DNA of 64,000 nt, taken from Thalassotalea nanhaiensis (GTDB lineage Bacteria > Pseudomonadota > Gammaproteobacteria > Enterobacterales > Alteromonadaceae). Every line of letters starts with the position of its first letter. The stretch's first letter is position 1. The position numbers and the translations under genes were made by a program. The notes beneath the pieces were generated by a model, which had not been told where the DNA came from, ran no database searches, and saw nothing but the letters and a program-made list of their open reading frames with translations. Below are positions 1 to 12,823 of this stretch, piece by piece. The stretch lies in NCBI RefSeq assembly GCF_031583575.1, contig NZ_CP134146.1:3224001-3288000 (forward strand), in the 5' to 3' direction.

Positions 1-891
1 ATTTTAGGCTTTTTACCGAAAAAGCGTCAAAACTTATTATTCTCGGCAACATTTTCAGATGAAATACGTGAATTGGCAAAGGGCTTGGTTAATAATCCGG
101 TAGAGATTTCAGTAACACCGCGCAATGCTACCGCAGCAACCGTTGAACAACTCGTTTACACTACAGATAAAAATAAAAAGGCCAGACTACTATCTTACCT
201 TATTGGTCATAACCGTTGGGAGCAGGTGCTGGTATTTACTAAAACCAAGCATGGCGCCAACAAACTGACCAAACATTTAGAACAAGACGGTATTAAAGCA
301 TTAGCCATTCATGGTAATAAAAGCCAAGGTGCCAGAACAAAAGCATTAGCTCAATTTAAAGAAGGCGCTATTCGAGTATTAGTGGCAACCGATATTGCTG
401 CTCGTGGTATCGATATAGACCAGTTACCACAAGTTGTTAACTTTGAATTACCTCATGTTGCAGAAGATTATGTACACAGAATTGGCCGTACTGGTAGAGC
501 TGGAAGTACAGGGCATGCGATTTCACTAGTTTGCGCTGATGAATTTAAATTGCTGGTTGCTATTGAACGACTTACACAAAAGCTATTAGAGCGTACAGAA
601 GTTGATGGGTTTCAGGCTGCTAATCCAGTACCGGTTTCAAAAGATGTTCGTCCATTTAAAGCGAAAAAACCTAAAAAGCCAAAAGCCGAACATCATGACG
701 GTCAACGTAGCGGCGAGAACGCTCGAGGTCACAAACCGGCAAGTAAAAATAAATCACATGCACGCCAAGATAACCCTTACGCTAAAAACACCAGTGGTAG
801 AAATGGTAAGCCATCGGGCAATCGTCGCCCTAAACCAGCAGGAGGCTCTAAGCCAAGTGGTGGTAACAGAGGCAGAAGAACCGCAAGCTAA
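1..891 (+). CDS. rhlE: DEAD-box ATP-dependent RNA helicase, RhlE type, 3' part (5' end outside window)
   Basis: The reading frame is open from base 1, so this is the C-terminal half of a longer protein. Visible helicase motifs in order are III (SAT, around residue 16 of the fragment), IV ([14 protein letters not shown]), V ([15 protein letters not shown]) and VI ([11 protein letters not shown]). These make up the second RecA-like domain of DEAD-box RNA helicases, which unwind short RNA duplexes with ATP in ribosome assembly and RNA decay. After motif VI comes a basic, Lys/Arg/Gly/Asn-rich tail of about 90 residues typical of RhlE proteins, probably disordered and RNA-binding. The motif I and DEAD box part lies before the window. 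RhlE is the best family match by tail and motif spelling; another DEAD-box paralogue is possible. Confidence 0.85.
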   Translation: MLGFLPKKRQNLLFSATFSDEIRELAKGLVNNPVEISVTPRNATAATVEQLVYTTDKNKKARLLSYLIGHNRWEQVLVFTKTKHGANKLTKHLEQDGIKALAIHGNKSQGARTKALAQFKEGAIRVLVATDIAARGIDIDQLPQVVNFELPHVAEDYVHRIGRTGRAGSTGHAISLVCADEFKLLVAIERLTQKLLERTEVDGFQAANPVPVSKDVRPFKAKKPKKPKAEHHDGQRSGENARGHKPASKNKSHARQDNPYAKNTSGRNGKPSGNRRPKPAGGSKPSGGNRGRRTAS

Positions 892-909
892 GCAACGATA
901 GTTCGAGGT

Positions 910-938
910 GAGTCAGATTTACGATAAAGAGCTGACTC
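910..938. terminator. weak hairpin between rhlE and VOC gene
   Basis: A 7-bp stem (GAGTCAG 910-916 with CTGACTC 932-938) with a 15-base loop lies between two convergent genes. There is no clear T-run on either side, so termination is only suggested by position. Confidence 0.3.
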
Positions 939-959
939 TCCTTCTACATGTTACCTGCT

Positions 960-1313
960 TTACTTATCAGACCAAATTGCTAGCTCATTACCATTGGGAT
1001 CAGTAAAGTGAAATCTGCGGCCACCAGGAAAAGAAAATATAGGTTTTACAATAACACCATTGTTATTTAATACTTTAGCGGCACTTTCTTCTAGATTTTT
1101 ACTGTAAAGCACAATTAAAGCTCCGCCCTTTTCATAACTACTACGCACATCAACTTGATAAAATCCGCCATTAATAACGCCGTCATTGAACGCACAATAC
1201 TCATCGCCGTAATCAACAAATTGCCAATCAAAAGTGTTTTGATAAAAACGTTTAATGGCAACTATATCTACTGCTGGCAGCTCTAAATAATTAATTTTTT
1301 CATGATCATCCAT
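960..1313 (-). CDS. VOC family protein (glyoxalase/bleomycin resistance fold)
   Basis: A 117-residue single-domain protein. The N-terminus (INYLELPAVDIVAIKRFYQ) and C-terminus (RRFHFTDPNGNELAIWS) are the two ends of a typical vicinal-oxygen-chelate module. The C-terminal Glu in NGNELAIWS is a usual metal ligand position in the fold. Members bind a divalent metal and act on small molecules, but the substrate cannot be read from sequence. A good ribosome binding site (AGAAGGA) precedes the ATG. It is convergent with rhlE and is probably transcribed alone or with the gene upstream at 2276. Confidence 0.8.
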   Translation of the reverse strand: MDDHEKINYLELPAVDIVAIKRFYQNTFDWQFVDYGDEYCAFNDGVINGGFYQVDVRSSYEKGGALIVLYSKNLEESAAKVLNNNGVIVKPIFSFPGGRRFHFTDPNGNELAIWSDK

Positions 1314-1349
1314 AAAACATCCTTCTAGAAGTAAAGTTATTGCTCTCGC

Positions 1350-2276
1350 CTATTCAAACTTAATTTTAATCGGAAAATAACATACATCCATATTGCCATT
1401 ACCTTTGTATTGATAAAAATCATTATCTAACTTTCGGCGTTTCTCGATTCGTTGTTGAAATTCAGCTGTTGCGGTATTTTCGATATAAACTGTTTGTTGC
1501 TTATCTGCAGGCAAGCTGGAGCCAAGATAAGCTTTTACTATATAACTTGCTTTACTTGTGTCACTTATCACCCCGCCCTTTTCTTTTGAACCACGTTTTA
1601 CCTGGTAAAAGTGCTCCCAGCCGGCAATCATTCGACCAAATATACTCATATTACGGTCAAGGTGGCGAGGTGGAGTACCAAACATGATGGCAAAATCAGT
1701 TGTACCAGAGTTTGGCTGCATACCTCTGGCTAAGTTAATTGCACCAGGGCAATGAATTAACCATTCTTTACCTTCGCTGATTGAACGTCCAACGGCAAAG
1801 CCATTGATAAATCCAGTTTGCTCTGCCAATAAATCACCTTGTTGTACGAGACTAAATGGCGTTTCTGTTAGGATTTCACGTTCAAACTCGGCTTGCATGG
1901 AGCGTTTAACTCGGCTTGCTTTTTGCTCACTCATATCACCACCTTGCACAACAAAGTTTTCAATCACTCGATATAAAGGTAAGCCATTATAGAAGCCCTC
2001 ATTTACTAACTCTTGAATGTATTTTGTGTGCTTAGGTGCAAAAAAGTCTGCAAGCAATATAGTAACTGTACCTGTGTCGAGTTGCAGATAAAGTAGATTC
2101 TGTTGCTTTACTTCAACCCAAGGTTGATTGCTAATTTCTTGATGAGAGTTTTTTTCAGTAACTGCAGGTTTAATGTTGCTGCTGGCTTGTTCTTCGTCAT
2201 TACATGCAAACAGATTAAGTACCAGACAACTGATAAGTGTGAACTTGCATAGATTAGTTATTGATTTTAAATGCAT
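1350..2276 (-). CDS. cyclophilin-type peptidyl-prolyl isomerase, predicted lipoprotein
   Basis: A 308-residue protein with an N-terminal signal and a lipobox ending at Cys25 (LFAC), so it is probably anchored in the envelope. Residues about 60-240 resemble a cyclophilin: YRVIENFVVQGGD (102-114) is the signature segment and LARGMQPNSGTTDFAIMFG corresponds to the active-site core. The usual FHRVI reads YRVI here, so the family is divergent, although the Arg is kept. Likely role is proline isomerisation during folding of periplasmic or outer-membrane proteins. The extra 60 C-terminal residues are not recognised. The ATG lies only a few bases after the U-tract of the oad terminator and has no visible Shine-Dalgarno sequence, so its expression signals are unclear. 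Confidence 0.75.
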   Translation of the reverse strand: MHLKSITNLCKFTLISCLVLNLFACNDEEQASSNIKPAVTEKNSHQEISNQPWVEVKQQNLLYLQLDTGTVTILLADFFAPKHTKYIQELVNEGFYNGLPLYRVIENFVVQGGDMSEQKASRVKRSMQAEFEREILTETPFSLVQQGDLLAEQTGFINGFAVGRSISEGKEWLIHCPGAINLARGMQPNSGTTDFAIMFGTPPRHLDRNMSIFGRMIAGWEHFYQVKRGSKEKGGVISDTSKASYIVKAYLGSSLPADKQQTVYIENTATAEFQQRIEKRRKLDNDFYQYKGNGNMDVCYFPIKIKFE

Positions 2277-2280
2277 TATA

Positions 2281-2323
2281 AAAAAGGCCGGAGAAAATTA
2301 TAGTAATAATTTACTCCGGCCTA
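2281..2323 (-). terminator. rho-independent terminator of oadGAB
   Basis: A perfect 9-bp stem (AGGCCGGAG 2285-2293 with CTCCGGCCT 2314-2322) is followed on the minus strand by a run of at least five T (2281-2285). It lies 45 bases after the oadB stop codon, as expected for the end of the operon. Confidence 0.85.
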
Positions 2324-2367
2324 GTCTTGATAGCAACAGCTAACAGGTTATCTTTTGATGATGCTAG

Positions 2368-3498
2368 TTAGCCAACCAATGCCAACAGTACACCGGCAGC
2401 AACAGCTGAGCCAAGTACACCAGCAACGTTCGGTCCCATAGCATGCATTAATAAGAAGTTATGCGGATTTGCCTCTAGGCCAACCTTATTAACTACACGA
2501 GCAGCCATAGGAACGGCAGAAACACCTGCTGCACCGACTAAAGGGTTAATAGGGTCTTTAGATAGCTTACCTAATAATTTAGCCATCAGAACGCCTGCTG
2601 CGGTACCGATTGAGAATGCCACAGCACCAAGCGCTAATATACCTAACGTTTCAACATTTAAGAACGCTTCAGCACTTAACTTTGAACCAACACCTAACCC
2701 TAGGAAAATAGTTACGATGTTAATCAGTTCATTTTGTGCTGTTGAGCTTAAACGATCAACCACGCCACATTCACGCATTAAGTTACCTAAACAGAACATA
2801 CCAACAAGAGGCGTCGCTGCAGGCAAGAAGAATATGGTCGCTAACAATACCGCTAGTGGGAAGATCATTTTTTCGATCTTAGTCACATGGCGTAATTGTT
2901 TCATTTCTATTTTGCGTTCTTCTTCATTCGTTAACGCTTTCATGATTGGCGGCTGAATAATAGGTACAAGCGCCATATATGAATAAGCAGCAACAGCGAT
3001 AGCTCCTAATAATTCAGGCGCAAGCTTTGACGCTAAGAAGATAGCCGTTGGACCGTCAGCACCACCAATAATGGCTATTGCAGACGCATCTTTTAAGCTA
3101 AAGTCAAAGCCTGGTATTGCATTTAAAGCAATGGCGCCAAATAACGTAGCGAAAATACCAAACTGAGCGGCGGCGCCTAAAAACAACATTCTAGGATTGG
3201 CGATTAACGCGCCAAAGTCGGTCATTGCACCAACGCCCATAAAGATCAACAGCGGGAAGATCCCGGTATCAATACCTGCGTAGTAGATGTAGTGCAACAA
3301 GCCACCAACTTCACTAAAACCGGCTACAGGAATATTTGTTAAAATAGCACCAAAGCCAATAGGTAGTAGCAACAAAGGCTCAAAGCCTTTAGCAATCGCT
3401 AAATATAATAATCCTAAACCTACCAACATCATGACCACTTGGCCAAATTCAAAATTAGCTAGGCCGGTAGATAACCAAAGGGTATATAAAGACTCCAT
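2368..3498 (-). CDS. oadB: oxaloacetate decarboxylase beta subunit (sodium pump)
   Basis: A 376-residue, highly hydrophobic protein with about ten membrane segments. It belongs to the OadB/MmdB/GcdB family, which decarboxylates carboxybiotin in the membrane and couples this to export of sodium ions. The family motif [11 protein letters not shown] is at residues 145-155 and contains the conserved Asp; further glycine-rich segments ([24 protein letters not shown]) fit the sodium-translocating core. It is the last gene of oadGAB, 11 bases after oadA, and is followed by a strong terminator. Its substrate specificity follows from the neighbouring OadA. Confidence 0.93.
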   Translation of the reverse strand: MESLYTLWLSTGLANFEFGQVVMMLVGLGLLYLAIAKGFEPLLLLPIGFGAILTNIPVAGFSEVGGLLHYIYYAGIDTGIFPLLIFMGVGAMTDFGALIANPRMLFLGAAAQFGIFATLFGAIALNAIPGFDFSLKDASAIAIIGGADGPTAIFLASKLAPELLGAIAVAAYSYMALVPIIQPPIMKALTNEEERKIEMKQLRHVTKIEKMIFPLAVLLATIFFLPAATPLVGMFCLGNLMRECGVVDRLSSTAQNELINIVTIFLGLGVGSKLSAEAFLNVETLGILALGAVAFSIGTAAGVLMAKLLGKLSKDPINPLVGAAGVSAVPMAARVVNKVGLEANPHNFLLMHAMGPNVAGVLGSAVAAGVLLALVG

Positions 3499-3509
3499 GA
3501 GTTATCCTT

Positions 3510-5285
3510 TTATAGCGTTAGTAATGCATCGCCAACTGCGACAGCATCACCTTCTTTAATGTTTACCGAACTAATCGTACCTGAAGCGGTTGCGCGAATT
3601 TCGGTTTCCATCTTCATCGCTTCCATAATAATAACAACATCACCTTCAGCTACAGAGTCACCTGCTTTAGCCAAGATTTTGAAGATATTACCTGCCAGTG
3701 GCGCATTCAACGTTTCTCCACTAGATGCTGCGGGCGCAGCAGGTGCGGCGGCAGCAATTGGAGCAGCTTGACCTGCAGGGGCAATATTTTCAATGCTGCC
3801 ACCAGGAGCTACGACAACATCGTAAACTTTACCATCAACTTGTACGGCATAGCTTTCAGGCTTACCATCATTGGCTGCAGCAAGTTTCACATCATCTTTA
3901 CTTGGTACTGGTTCGAATGCATCTGGATTATTACGATTTTCTAAGAATTTAAGACCGATTTGTGGAAATAATGCGTACGTTAATACGTCATCGATCACGT
4001 CATCGGCAAGAGTGATGTTTTTCTCTTTTGCCAACTGACCTAATTCATCAGTTAATTTATCCATTTCAGGCGTTAACAAATCAGCAGGACGACAAGTAAT
4101 CGCTTCGCTACCATCCAATACTTTTTGTTGTAATGGGCCATCTACGTCGGCAGGAGTAGCACCGTACTCACCTTTTAAAACACCAGCAGTTTCTTTGGTA
4201 ATTGATTTATAACGCTCACCGGTTAATACATTAAGTACTGACTGAGTTCCAACAATTTGCGACGTTGGCGTTACTAATGGAATATAACCTAATTCTTTAC
4301 GAACACGTGGTATTTCTTGTAATACCTCATCGAATTTATCAGAAGCGCCTTGCTCTTTTAATTGGTTTTCCATGTTAGTTAACATGCCACCAGGAACTTG
4401 TGCTAATAGGATTCTAGAATCTACACCTTTTAAGCTACCTTCGAACTTGCCGTATTTTTCACGAACATCACGGAAGTAAGCAGCAACCTCAGCAAGCTTG
4501 GTTAAATCTAGGCCAGTGTCGCGATCGCGACCTTGAACTGTTGAAACAATAGCTTCTGTCGGTGAATGGCCATAAGTCATACTCATTGATGAGATAGACG
4601 TGTCGATAACATCAACACCAGCATCAATTGATTTCATATGGGTCGCCATACTTAAACCAGTAGTTGCATGACAATGAAGTGCAAGTGGCAATTCAACAGT
4701 TTCTTTTAATTTAGTAATTAACTCTTCTGCATCATATGGGTTTAATAAACCAGACATGTCTTTTATACAAAGAGAATGCGCGCCCATATCTTCAAGTTGT
4801 TTGGCCATATCTAACCAACCTTGAAGGCTATGAACAGGACTTTCTGTATAAGAAAGAGTACCTTGAGCGTGTGCACCAACTTTAACTGCAGCTTTAATGG
4901 CAGTTTCAAGGTTACGAGGATCGTTCATTGCATCGAAAATACGGAACACATCAATACCATTAACATGTGCACGTTCAACGAACTTTTCTACTACATCGTC
5001 AGCATAATGACGGTAGCCAAGAATATTTTGACCACGAAACAGCATTTGCTGCTTAGTATTTGGCATTGCCGCTTTTAATTTACGGATACGTTCCCATGGA
5101 TCTTCACCTAAATAACGAATACAAGAATCGAAGGTGGCACCACCCCAAGACTCAATTGACCAATAGCCAATTTCATCTAACTTACTTGCGATTGGCAACA
5201 TATCTTCCAAACGAAAACGAGTGGCCAATAACGATTGATGACCATCTCTTAGTACAACTTCAGTAATTCCTAATGGACTTGACAT
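3510..5285 (-). CDS. oadA: oxaloacetate decarboxylase alpha subunit, biotin-dependent
   Basis: A 591-residue soluble subunit. The N-terminal carboxyltransferase domain begins with [15 protein letters not shown] and continues through the HCHATTGLS metal-binding segment. A PYC/OADA conserved domain follows at about 290-470. After an Ala/Pro-rich linker (about 500-520) comes a biotinyl domain with the acceptor lysine at about residue 558 in EAMKMETEI. It transfers CO2 from oxaloacetate to biotin, giving pyruvate; OadB then decarboxylates the biotin and pumps Na+. Start chosen at the ATG 10 bases after oadG, preceded by GGAG. Length and domain order are normal for the family. Confidence 0.95.
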   Translation of the reverse strand: MSSPLGITEVVLRDGHQSLLATRFRLEDMLPIASKLDEIGYWSIESWGGATFDSCIRYLGEDPWERIRKLKAAMPNTKQQMLFRGQNILGYRHYADDVVEKFVERAHVNGIDVFRIFDAMNDPRNLETAIKAAVKVGAHAQGTLSYTESPVHSLQGWLDMAKQLEDMGAHSLCIKDMSGLLNPYDAEELITKLKETVELPLALHCHATTGLSMATHMKSIDAGVDVIDTSISSMSMTYGHSPTEAIVSTVQGRDRDTGLDLTKLAEVAAYFRDVREKYGKFEGSLKGVDSRILLAQVPGGMLTNMENQLKEQGASDKFDEVLQEIPRVRKELGYIPLVTPTSQIVGTQSVLNVLTGERYKSITKETAGVLKGEYGATPADVDGPLQQKVLDGSEAITCRPADLLTPEMDKLTDELGQLAKEKNITLADDVIDDVLTYALFPQIGLKFLENRNNPDAFEPVPSKDDVKLAAANDGKPESYAVQVDGKVYDVVVAPGGSIENIAPAGQAAPIAAAAPAAPAASSGETLNAPLAGNIFKILAKAGDSVAEGDVVIIMEAMKMETEIRATASGTISSVNIKEGDAVAVGDALLTL

Positions 5286-5294
5286 ACCTTGCTC

Positions 5295-5552
5295 CTAATT
5301 CTTTACATTATTCTTGCGATATTGAGCGACTGCTGTAGTTATAGCAGCAACAACACCAGCTGGGATTTGATTATTTGCAGCCTGACCAGTGCTTATCTTA
5401 TTGGTAGCTGGAGCAGTTTCAGGAAATTGGCTCGCGAATTTTGCTAATAAAGTAATAGCAATAATTAATAAACCAAGAAAAGCGAATACAAATCCCATGC
5501 CCACCAGCATAAGAACTCCCGCTTCAACAAATGTTTCTGATAAATTTTCCAT
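5295..5552 (-). CDS. oadG: oxaloacetate decarboxylase gamma subunit
   Basis: An 85-residue protein with one membrane helix (about residues 12-38, VLMLVGMGFVFAFLGLLI) followed by a short polar, Ala/Thr/Pro-rich cytoplasmic tail. This is the usual architecture of OadG, the small subunit that links OadA to OadB and helps assemble the complex. Sequence conservation in this family is low, so the call rests on topology and on being the first gene of oadGAB. The start has an AGG-containing ribosome binding site. Confidence 0.88.
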   Translation of the reverse strand: MENLSETFVEAGVLMLVGMGFVFAFLGLLIIAITLLAKFASQFPETAPATNKISTGQAANNQIPAGVVAAITTAVAQYRKNNVKN

Positions 5553-5593
5553 AACCTAACTCTTCAGTTAAAAGAAATAGAATAATCACTCCA

Positions 5594-5621
5594 ATTATTT
5601 TTAGCAATGATCAAATGTCAA
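5594..5621 (-). promoter_or_regulatory. candidate sigma-70 promoter of oadGAB
   Basis: On the minus strand TTGACA (5616-5621) is followed after 16 bases by AATAAT (5594-5599), about 40 bases before the oadG start codon. A second TTGACA-like box lies about 22 bases further upstream. Good match by eye; not tested. Confidence 0.5.
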
Positions 5622-5859
5622 TTGCTTGTAAATAAATTTTGTCAATAGTCAAAAAAAGCAAAAAATTGGTATTATTTAGATTTTTTCGAGTAAATATTCT
5701 ATTTTGGTTATAAGAAGTAAATTTTTATGCAAAATTGAACTTACGCATGAATGATAAATTTCCATATTTAGTGGAAACAAAACTAATAAGCTCGGTTATC
5801 GAGTGCTGCGTCTTTTAAAACATCAATACACGAAAAGTGTATTTGCGGAAATATTCAAG

Positions 5860-6031
5860 AAGAAAACGTGGCAGGAGGTCGCAAATCTCGTTCAGTTCTT
5901 GGGGAATGACGTACAGGAAGCACGAATGCCGACAGGCTCAGGGATGAACGCATTATGTCGGTGACGGTGTACTTTTACTTGAAACAATATAACGTCATCC
6001 TTTTTCAATGGATATTTGAGCAAATGCGGTG
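5860..6031. repeat. degenerate repeat-derived sequence
   Basis: Non-coding stretch with fragments resembling the better-preserved units just downstream (for example GGCAGGAGGTC, GGGAATGACGTAC and AACGTCATCC). It looks like decayed copies of the same intergenic repeat family. No gene is seen between 5553 and 6349. Confidence 0.4.
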
Positions 6032-6032
6032 T

Positions 6033-6104
6033 TAATTAACTTACACCACGTCATCCCGGAAGAGCTTAAGCGATGTCCGGGACCTCCTTCAGAGCGTAGT
6101 GGCT
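6033..6104. repeat. intergenic palindromic repeat, copy A
   Basis: About 72 bp. It starts TAATTAACTTACACCACGTC, continues with ATCCCGGA and ends AGAGCGTAGTGGCT. It matches copy B at 6212-6282 at most positions. The centre is an imperfect inverted repeat (CCGGA...TCCGG) able to form a hairpin. Function unknown; it resembles small non-autonomous repeats that are common between genes in marine Alteromonadales. Confidence 0.7.
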
Positions 6105-6135
6105 ATAAAAGCATAAACATTCAAGATACGATACT

Positions 6136-6177
6136 CGGAAGGAGGTTCCATCCAAAAGCACGATGGAATGACGGAGT
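6136..6177. repeat. inverted, diverged fragment of the same repeat family
   Basis: On the minus strand this reads GTACTCCGTCATTCC...GGAACCTCCTTCC, the same order of elements (CGTCATYCC, then GGAACCTCC) as copies A and B, but in opposite orientation between them. Confidence 0.45.
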
Positions 6178-6211
6178 ACTTTTTCTTATTATGATTGCGT
6201 AACCGCGACGC

Positions 6212-6282
6212 TAATTAACTTACACCACGTCATCCCGGAATCGCGCAGCGATTTCCGGAACCTCCATCAGAGCGTTGTGGCT
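6212..6282. repeat. intergenic palindromic repeat, copy B
   Basis: Second copy of the unit at 6033-6104. The first 28 bases are identical. The core pairs CCGGAATCGC with GCGATTTCCGG with a single irregularity, giving a long GC-rich hairpin close to the rrn terminator. Confidence 0.7.
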
Positions 6283-6305
6283 TTATGAATTCAGGATCTA
6301 AAACG

Positions 6306-6338
6306 AAAAAAGCCCCTAGCGTTAGCTAGGGGCTTTTC
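6306..6338 (-). terminator. rho-independent terminator of the rRNA operon
   Basis: A 10-bp GC-rich stem (AGCCCCTAGC 6311-6320 with GCTAGGGGCT 6325-6334) has a 4-base loop and is extended by A/T pairs. Transcribed leftwards it ends in a T-run (complement of 6306-6311). It lies just beyond the 5S 3' end. Confidence 0.92.
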
Positions 6339-6349
6339 GGAATTAGGAG

Positions 6350-6465
6350 CCTGGCGATGACCTACTCTCACATGGGAACTCCCACACTACCATCGGCGCA
6401 ACTGCGTTTCACTTCTGAGTTCGGCATGGGATCAGGTGGTTCCACAGTGCTATTGTCGCCAGACA
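6350..6465 (-). rRNA. rrf: 5S ribosomal RNA
   Basis: The minus strand reads TGTCTGGCGACAATAGCACT at the 5' end, passes through the universally conserved CCCATGCCGAACTCAGAAGT segment and closes with CATCGCCAGGCTC, which pairs with the 5' end as helix I. About 116 nt, the normal size. Ends are accurate to a few bases. Confidence 0.95.
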
Positions 6466-6573
6466 AAAACATTGTACAATTTTGAAAGCTGTATAGATCC
6501 TGAAACAAGTTCAGGACGCGTATTAAACCGTGACTTACTCAAGTCGTATTCTTTAATGCGTGATTTTCATCAG

Positions 6574-6608
6574 ACCATACAACTCAAGCAAAACTGCTTG
6601 GGTGTTGT

Positions 6609-6613
<5 letters not shown>
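6574..6613 (-). other. hairpin in the 23S-5S spacer
   Basis: ACCATACAACTCAAGCA (6574-6590) pairs with TGCTTGGGTGTTGTATGGT (6595-6613) across a 4-base loop with a 2-base bulge. The right arm overlaps the 3' end of 23S and is also complementary to its 5' flank (9492-9508), so the two structures are alternatives during processing. Confidence 0.6.
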
Positions 6614-9498
<2,885 letters not shown>

Positions 9499-9812
9499 AT
9501 ACAACCCCAAAAAGTCTTGCAACTTCAAGAATGTCCGGAGACTAATCCGAACTAAGTTATAGGTCTGACATTTTCACGCATTCATAAGAATGTTGACATC
9601 TTCATGTCAAACCCACAGTAAACTGTGAGCCTTGAGTAAGAACTAATGACAACACGATAAGAGTTGCCATTAATAATGTTGAGCTGTTGTATAAAACAGC
9701 TCGGTGATAGCTAACAAGTTAGCTATCGTGGTAATTCGTACTCTCTATTTCAAGAGCGGGTTTATGATTGGAGGTCATAAACACGAATTACCGGGTTTAA
9801 TATCAGCTTTCC

Positions 9813-9828
9813 AAATTGTTAAAGAGTT
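9813..9828 (-). promoter_or_regulatory. boxA antitermination element in the spacer
   Basis: Minus strand AACTCTTTAACAATTT is very close to the gammaproteobacterial rrn boxA (GCTCTTTAACAA). It binds NusB-NusE and supports antitermination of 23S transcription. Confidence 0.75.
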
Positions 9829-9912
9829 AATCAACACACGCATTCGGTGCAGATTTTGGTAAAAAACCAAAGGTAAGCTGTGCTTACCTTTGATTTCTTA
9901 TTCTTTACTTTC

Positions 9913-9939
9913 GTTATCATGTAATTTGTGTGAACACTC
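9913..9939 (-). other. 3' arm of the 16S pre-rRNA processing stalk
   Basis: This 27-base segment is complementary to 11716-11742 in the leader: 24 Watson-Crick pairs, two G-U pairs and one mismatch. Together they enclose the 16S gene, the geometry of the RNase III substrate. Confidence 0.75.
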
Positions 9940-9976
9940 GCAGAGCCTAAGCTCTCATTAAGTTGTCTACTTAAGG

Positions 9977-11518
<1,542 letters not shown>

Positions 11519-11715
11519 AAAAAGTTGTTACATATGCATCGACAAGCGATGCTACTCAATGAATTCTGAATGTTTCGTCTAACCAGAAGCTGGTTAAACT
11601 AAAACGTACTAATTAACTTCATCGCTAAATAAAGATAATTAATTTGTTTGTGTGTTCATCATCATTAAGTGATTTTTGATACCGAAGTATCTATGTTGTA
11701 AATCAATCTTAATGT

Positions 11716-11742
11716 GAGTGCCCACACAAATTGCATGATAAC
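11716..11742 (-). other. 5' arm of the 16S pre-rRNA processing stalk
   Basis: Partner of 9913-9939; see that entry. The arm lies about 200 bases before the 16S 5' end. Confidence 0.75.
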
Positions 11743-11743
11743 T

Positions 11744-11757
11744 AATTGTTAAAGAAC
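11744..11757 (-). promoter_or_regulatory. boxA antitermination element in the leader
   Basis: Minus strand GTTCTTTAACAATT, the same element as in the spacer, placed downstream of both promoters as in other gammaproteobacterial rrn operons. Confidence 0.75.
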
Positions 11758-11842
11758 CGTTCTATTCGAACGAAGAGCTAATCGCATTCGTTAGTCTCTT
11801 TTGCTTCAAACCGGCTAGTAGCCTTGCCTGAAGTGGATGCGC

Positions 11843-11870
11843 ATTGTACGTCATCCAGTGTTGATGTCAA
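11843..11870 (-). promoter_or_regulatory. rrn promoter P2 (proximal)
   Basis: TTGACA (11865-11870) and TACAAT (11843-11848) are separated by 16 bases. A GC-rich discriminator (GCGCATCC) follows the -10, as in stringently controlled promoters, and an A/T-rich tract resembling an UP element lies upstream (11871-11905). Confidence 0.8.
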
Positions 11871-12024
11871 CAGTTAATTTCAATATTTTCGAATTTAATT
11901 GTTGTTGTATGTAACTCGGTAAAACTTACCTTAATGAGCACAAACCATCTACACCACTTTCCGCTGGTTGCTCTGCAGTAACGTTGCCGTAACTTGCCGC
12001 GATTCCCTGTGGAAGTGGATGCGC

Positions 12025-12052
12025 ATTTTAGGGATTTTTGCGCCGCCGTCAA
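12025..12052 (-). promoter_or_regulatory. rrn promoter P1 (distal)
   Basis: TTGACG (12047-12052) and TAAAAT (12025-12030) are separated by 16 bases, again followed by GCGCATCCACTT, the same discriminator as P2. A/T-rich sequence upstream (12055-12090) may act as an UP element. P1 and P2 are 182 bases apart. Confidence 0.78.
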
Positions 12053-12319
12053 CACCTTTTTGCAATTAAATTGAAATAACTGTTTGTTCGCTCGTTTTCT
12101 GAACAAATACATCCTATTTCGAAATATTCTGCTTACTTAGCCAATATTTTTTCACATTGCGAAGCATTTTTTTAAATCTATGCTACATATTAGACCAGTT
12201 TTTGCATTATACTTTGTTTAAGTTTGAATTAGTTTATTGTTGTTTAATTATTGAGCAGCTGTTATAAATTAATTTCATCTTTATATAATGCAAATAGATG
12301 GTTTACTCAAAGGAAGGGT

Positions 12320-12742
12320 ATGAATAGGAAATTCTTGTTATTAGTATTAAGTGCAACTTGCGCTTGTACGAGTATTCTGGCACAAGCAAAAGACGTTACC
12401 GTCTATCGTTGGGTAGACGAAAACAATGTTGTGCATTATGGACAGCATGAACCGCTCGAAGATGACTTTACTGAAATTACTGTTGAAACTACCTACTCAC
12501 CAGTACAAGCTCCACTTAAAGAGTCTATTTCTGATGAAGCCAGAGATAAGCAATTAAATAACCAACTTGCACAGGCATCAAGCATCAAATGCAAAAATGC
12601 CGAAGCTAACCTTAGAACATTAAATGACTTTGCAACAATTGAAGTTACTGAAGCTAACGGAAAATCTCGCTTGCTCTCAGATGCTGAACGAATTCAACGA
12701 ATTCAACAGAGTGAAAAAGAAGTAGCAGCCTACTGCAAGTAA
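12320..12742 (+). CDS. DUF4124 domain-containing exported protein
   Basis: A 140-residue protein with a signal peptide (about residues 1-23, FLLLVLSATCACTSILAQA). A DUF4124 segment follows with the typical VYRWVDENNVVHYGQHEP (about 28-45). Function is unknown; such proteins are periplasmic and often occur near envelope genes. The start at 12320 was chosen over an earlier in-frame TTG because AGGAAGG lies directly upstream and the signal peptide then begins correctly. Monocistronic, between the divergent rrn promoters and convergent clpB. Confidence 0.8.
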   Translation: MNRKFLLLVLSATCACTSILAQAKDVTVYRWVDENNVVHYGQHEPLEDDFTEITVETTYSPVQAPLKESISDEARDKQLNNQLAQASSIKCKNAEANLRTLNDFATIEVTEANGKSRLLSDAERIQRIQQSEKEVAAYCK

Positions 12743-12796
12743 TACCAATCCGTATAATGTTCTACTCATTGAGTAAGTCATTATGCGAACTGGTAT
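12742..12796. repeat. 55-bp palindromic element downstream of the DUF4124 gene
   Basis: The arms ATACCAATCCGTATAATG (12742-12759) and CATTATGCGAACTGGTAT (12779-12796) are inverted copies matching at 15 of 18 positions. An inner dyad (TACTCA/TGAGTA, 12762-12774) lies between them. The element starts at the stop codon of the DUF4124 gene and sits between convergent genes; it may be a mobile palindrome or a factor-dependent terminator, as no T-run follows. Confidence 0.65.
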
Positions 12797-12823
12797 AGCA
12801 AGCATCCTCTAATATCATTGCAT

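Larger units (their letters stand above)
9499..9976 (-). other. 16S-23S internal transcribed spacer without tRNA genes
   Basis: About 478 nt. No tRNA-Ile, tRNA-Ala or tRNA-Glu could be found: there is no acceptor/T-arm pattern with CCA. Instead it holds a boxA element, a 10-bp hairpin at 9869-9891 (AAAGGTAAGC with GCTTACCTTT), other small dyads (around 9685-9730) and the 3' arm of the 16S processing stalk. Confidence 0.75.
11519..11842 (-). other. rRNA operon leader
   Basis: Non-coding leader of about 320 nt between the proximal promoter and 16S. It contains boxA (11744-11757) and the 5' arm of the 16S processing stalk (11716-11742). The remainder is A/T-rich with no open frame worth calling. 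Confidence 0.75.

Noticed and set aside
602-901. A second open frame overlapping the rhlE tail
   Set aside because: It is a shifted reading of the basic, low-complexity tail and has no independent signals.
9499-9976. tRNA gene in the 16S-23S spacer
   Set aside because: No T-arm, anticodon arm or acceptor pairing could be found; the dyads present are simple hairpins.
11867-12112. Open frame of 81 codons upstream of the rRNA operon on the minus strand
   Set aside because: It covers both rrn promoters and has low-complexity, chance-like composition.
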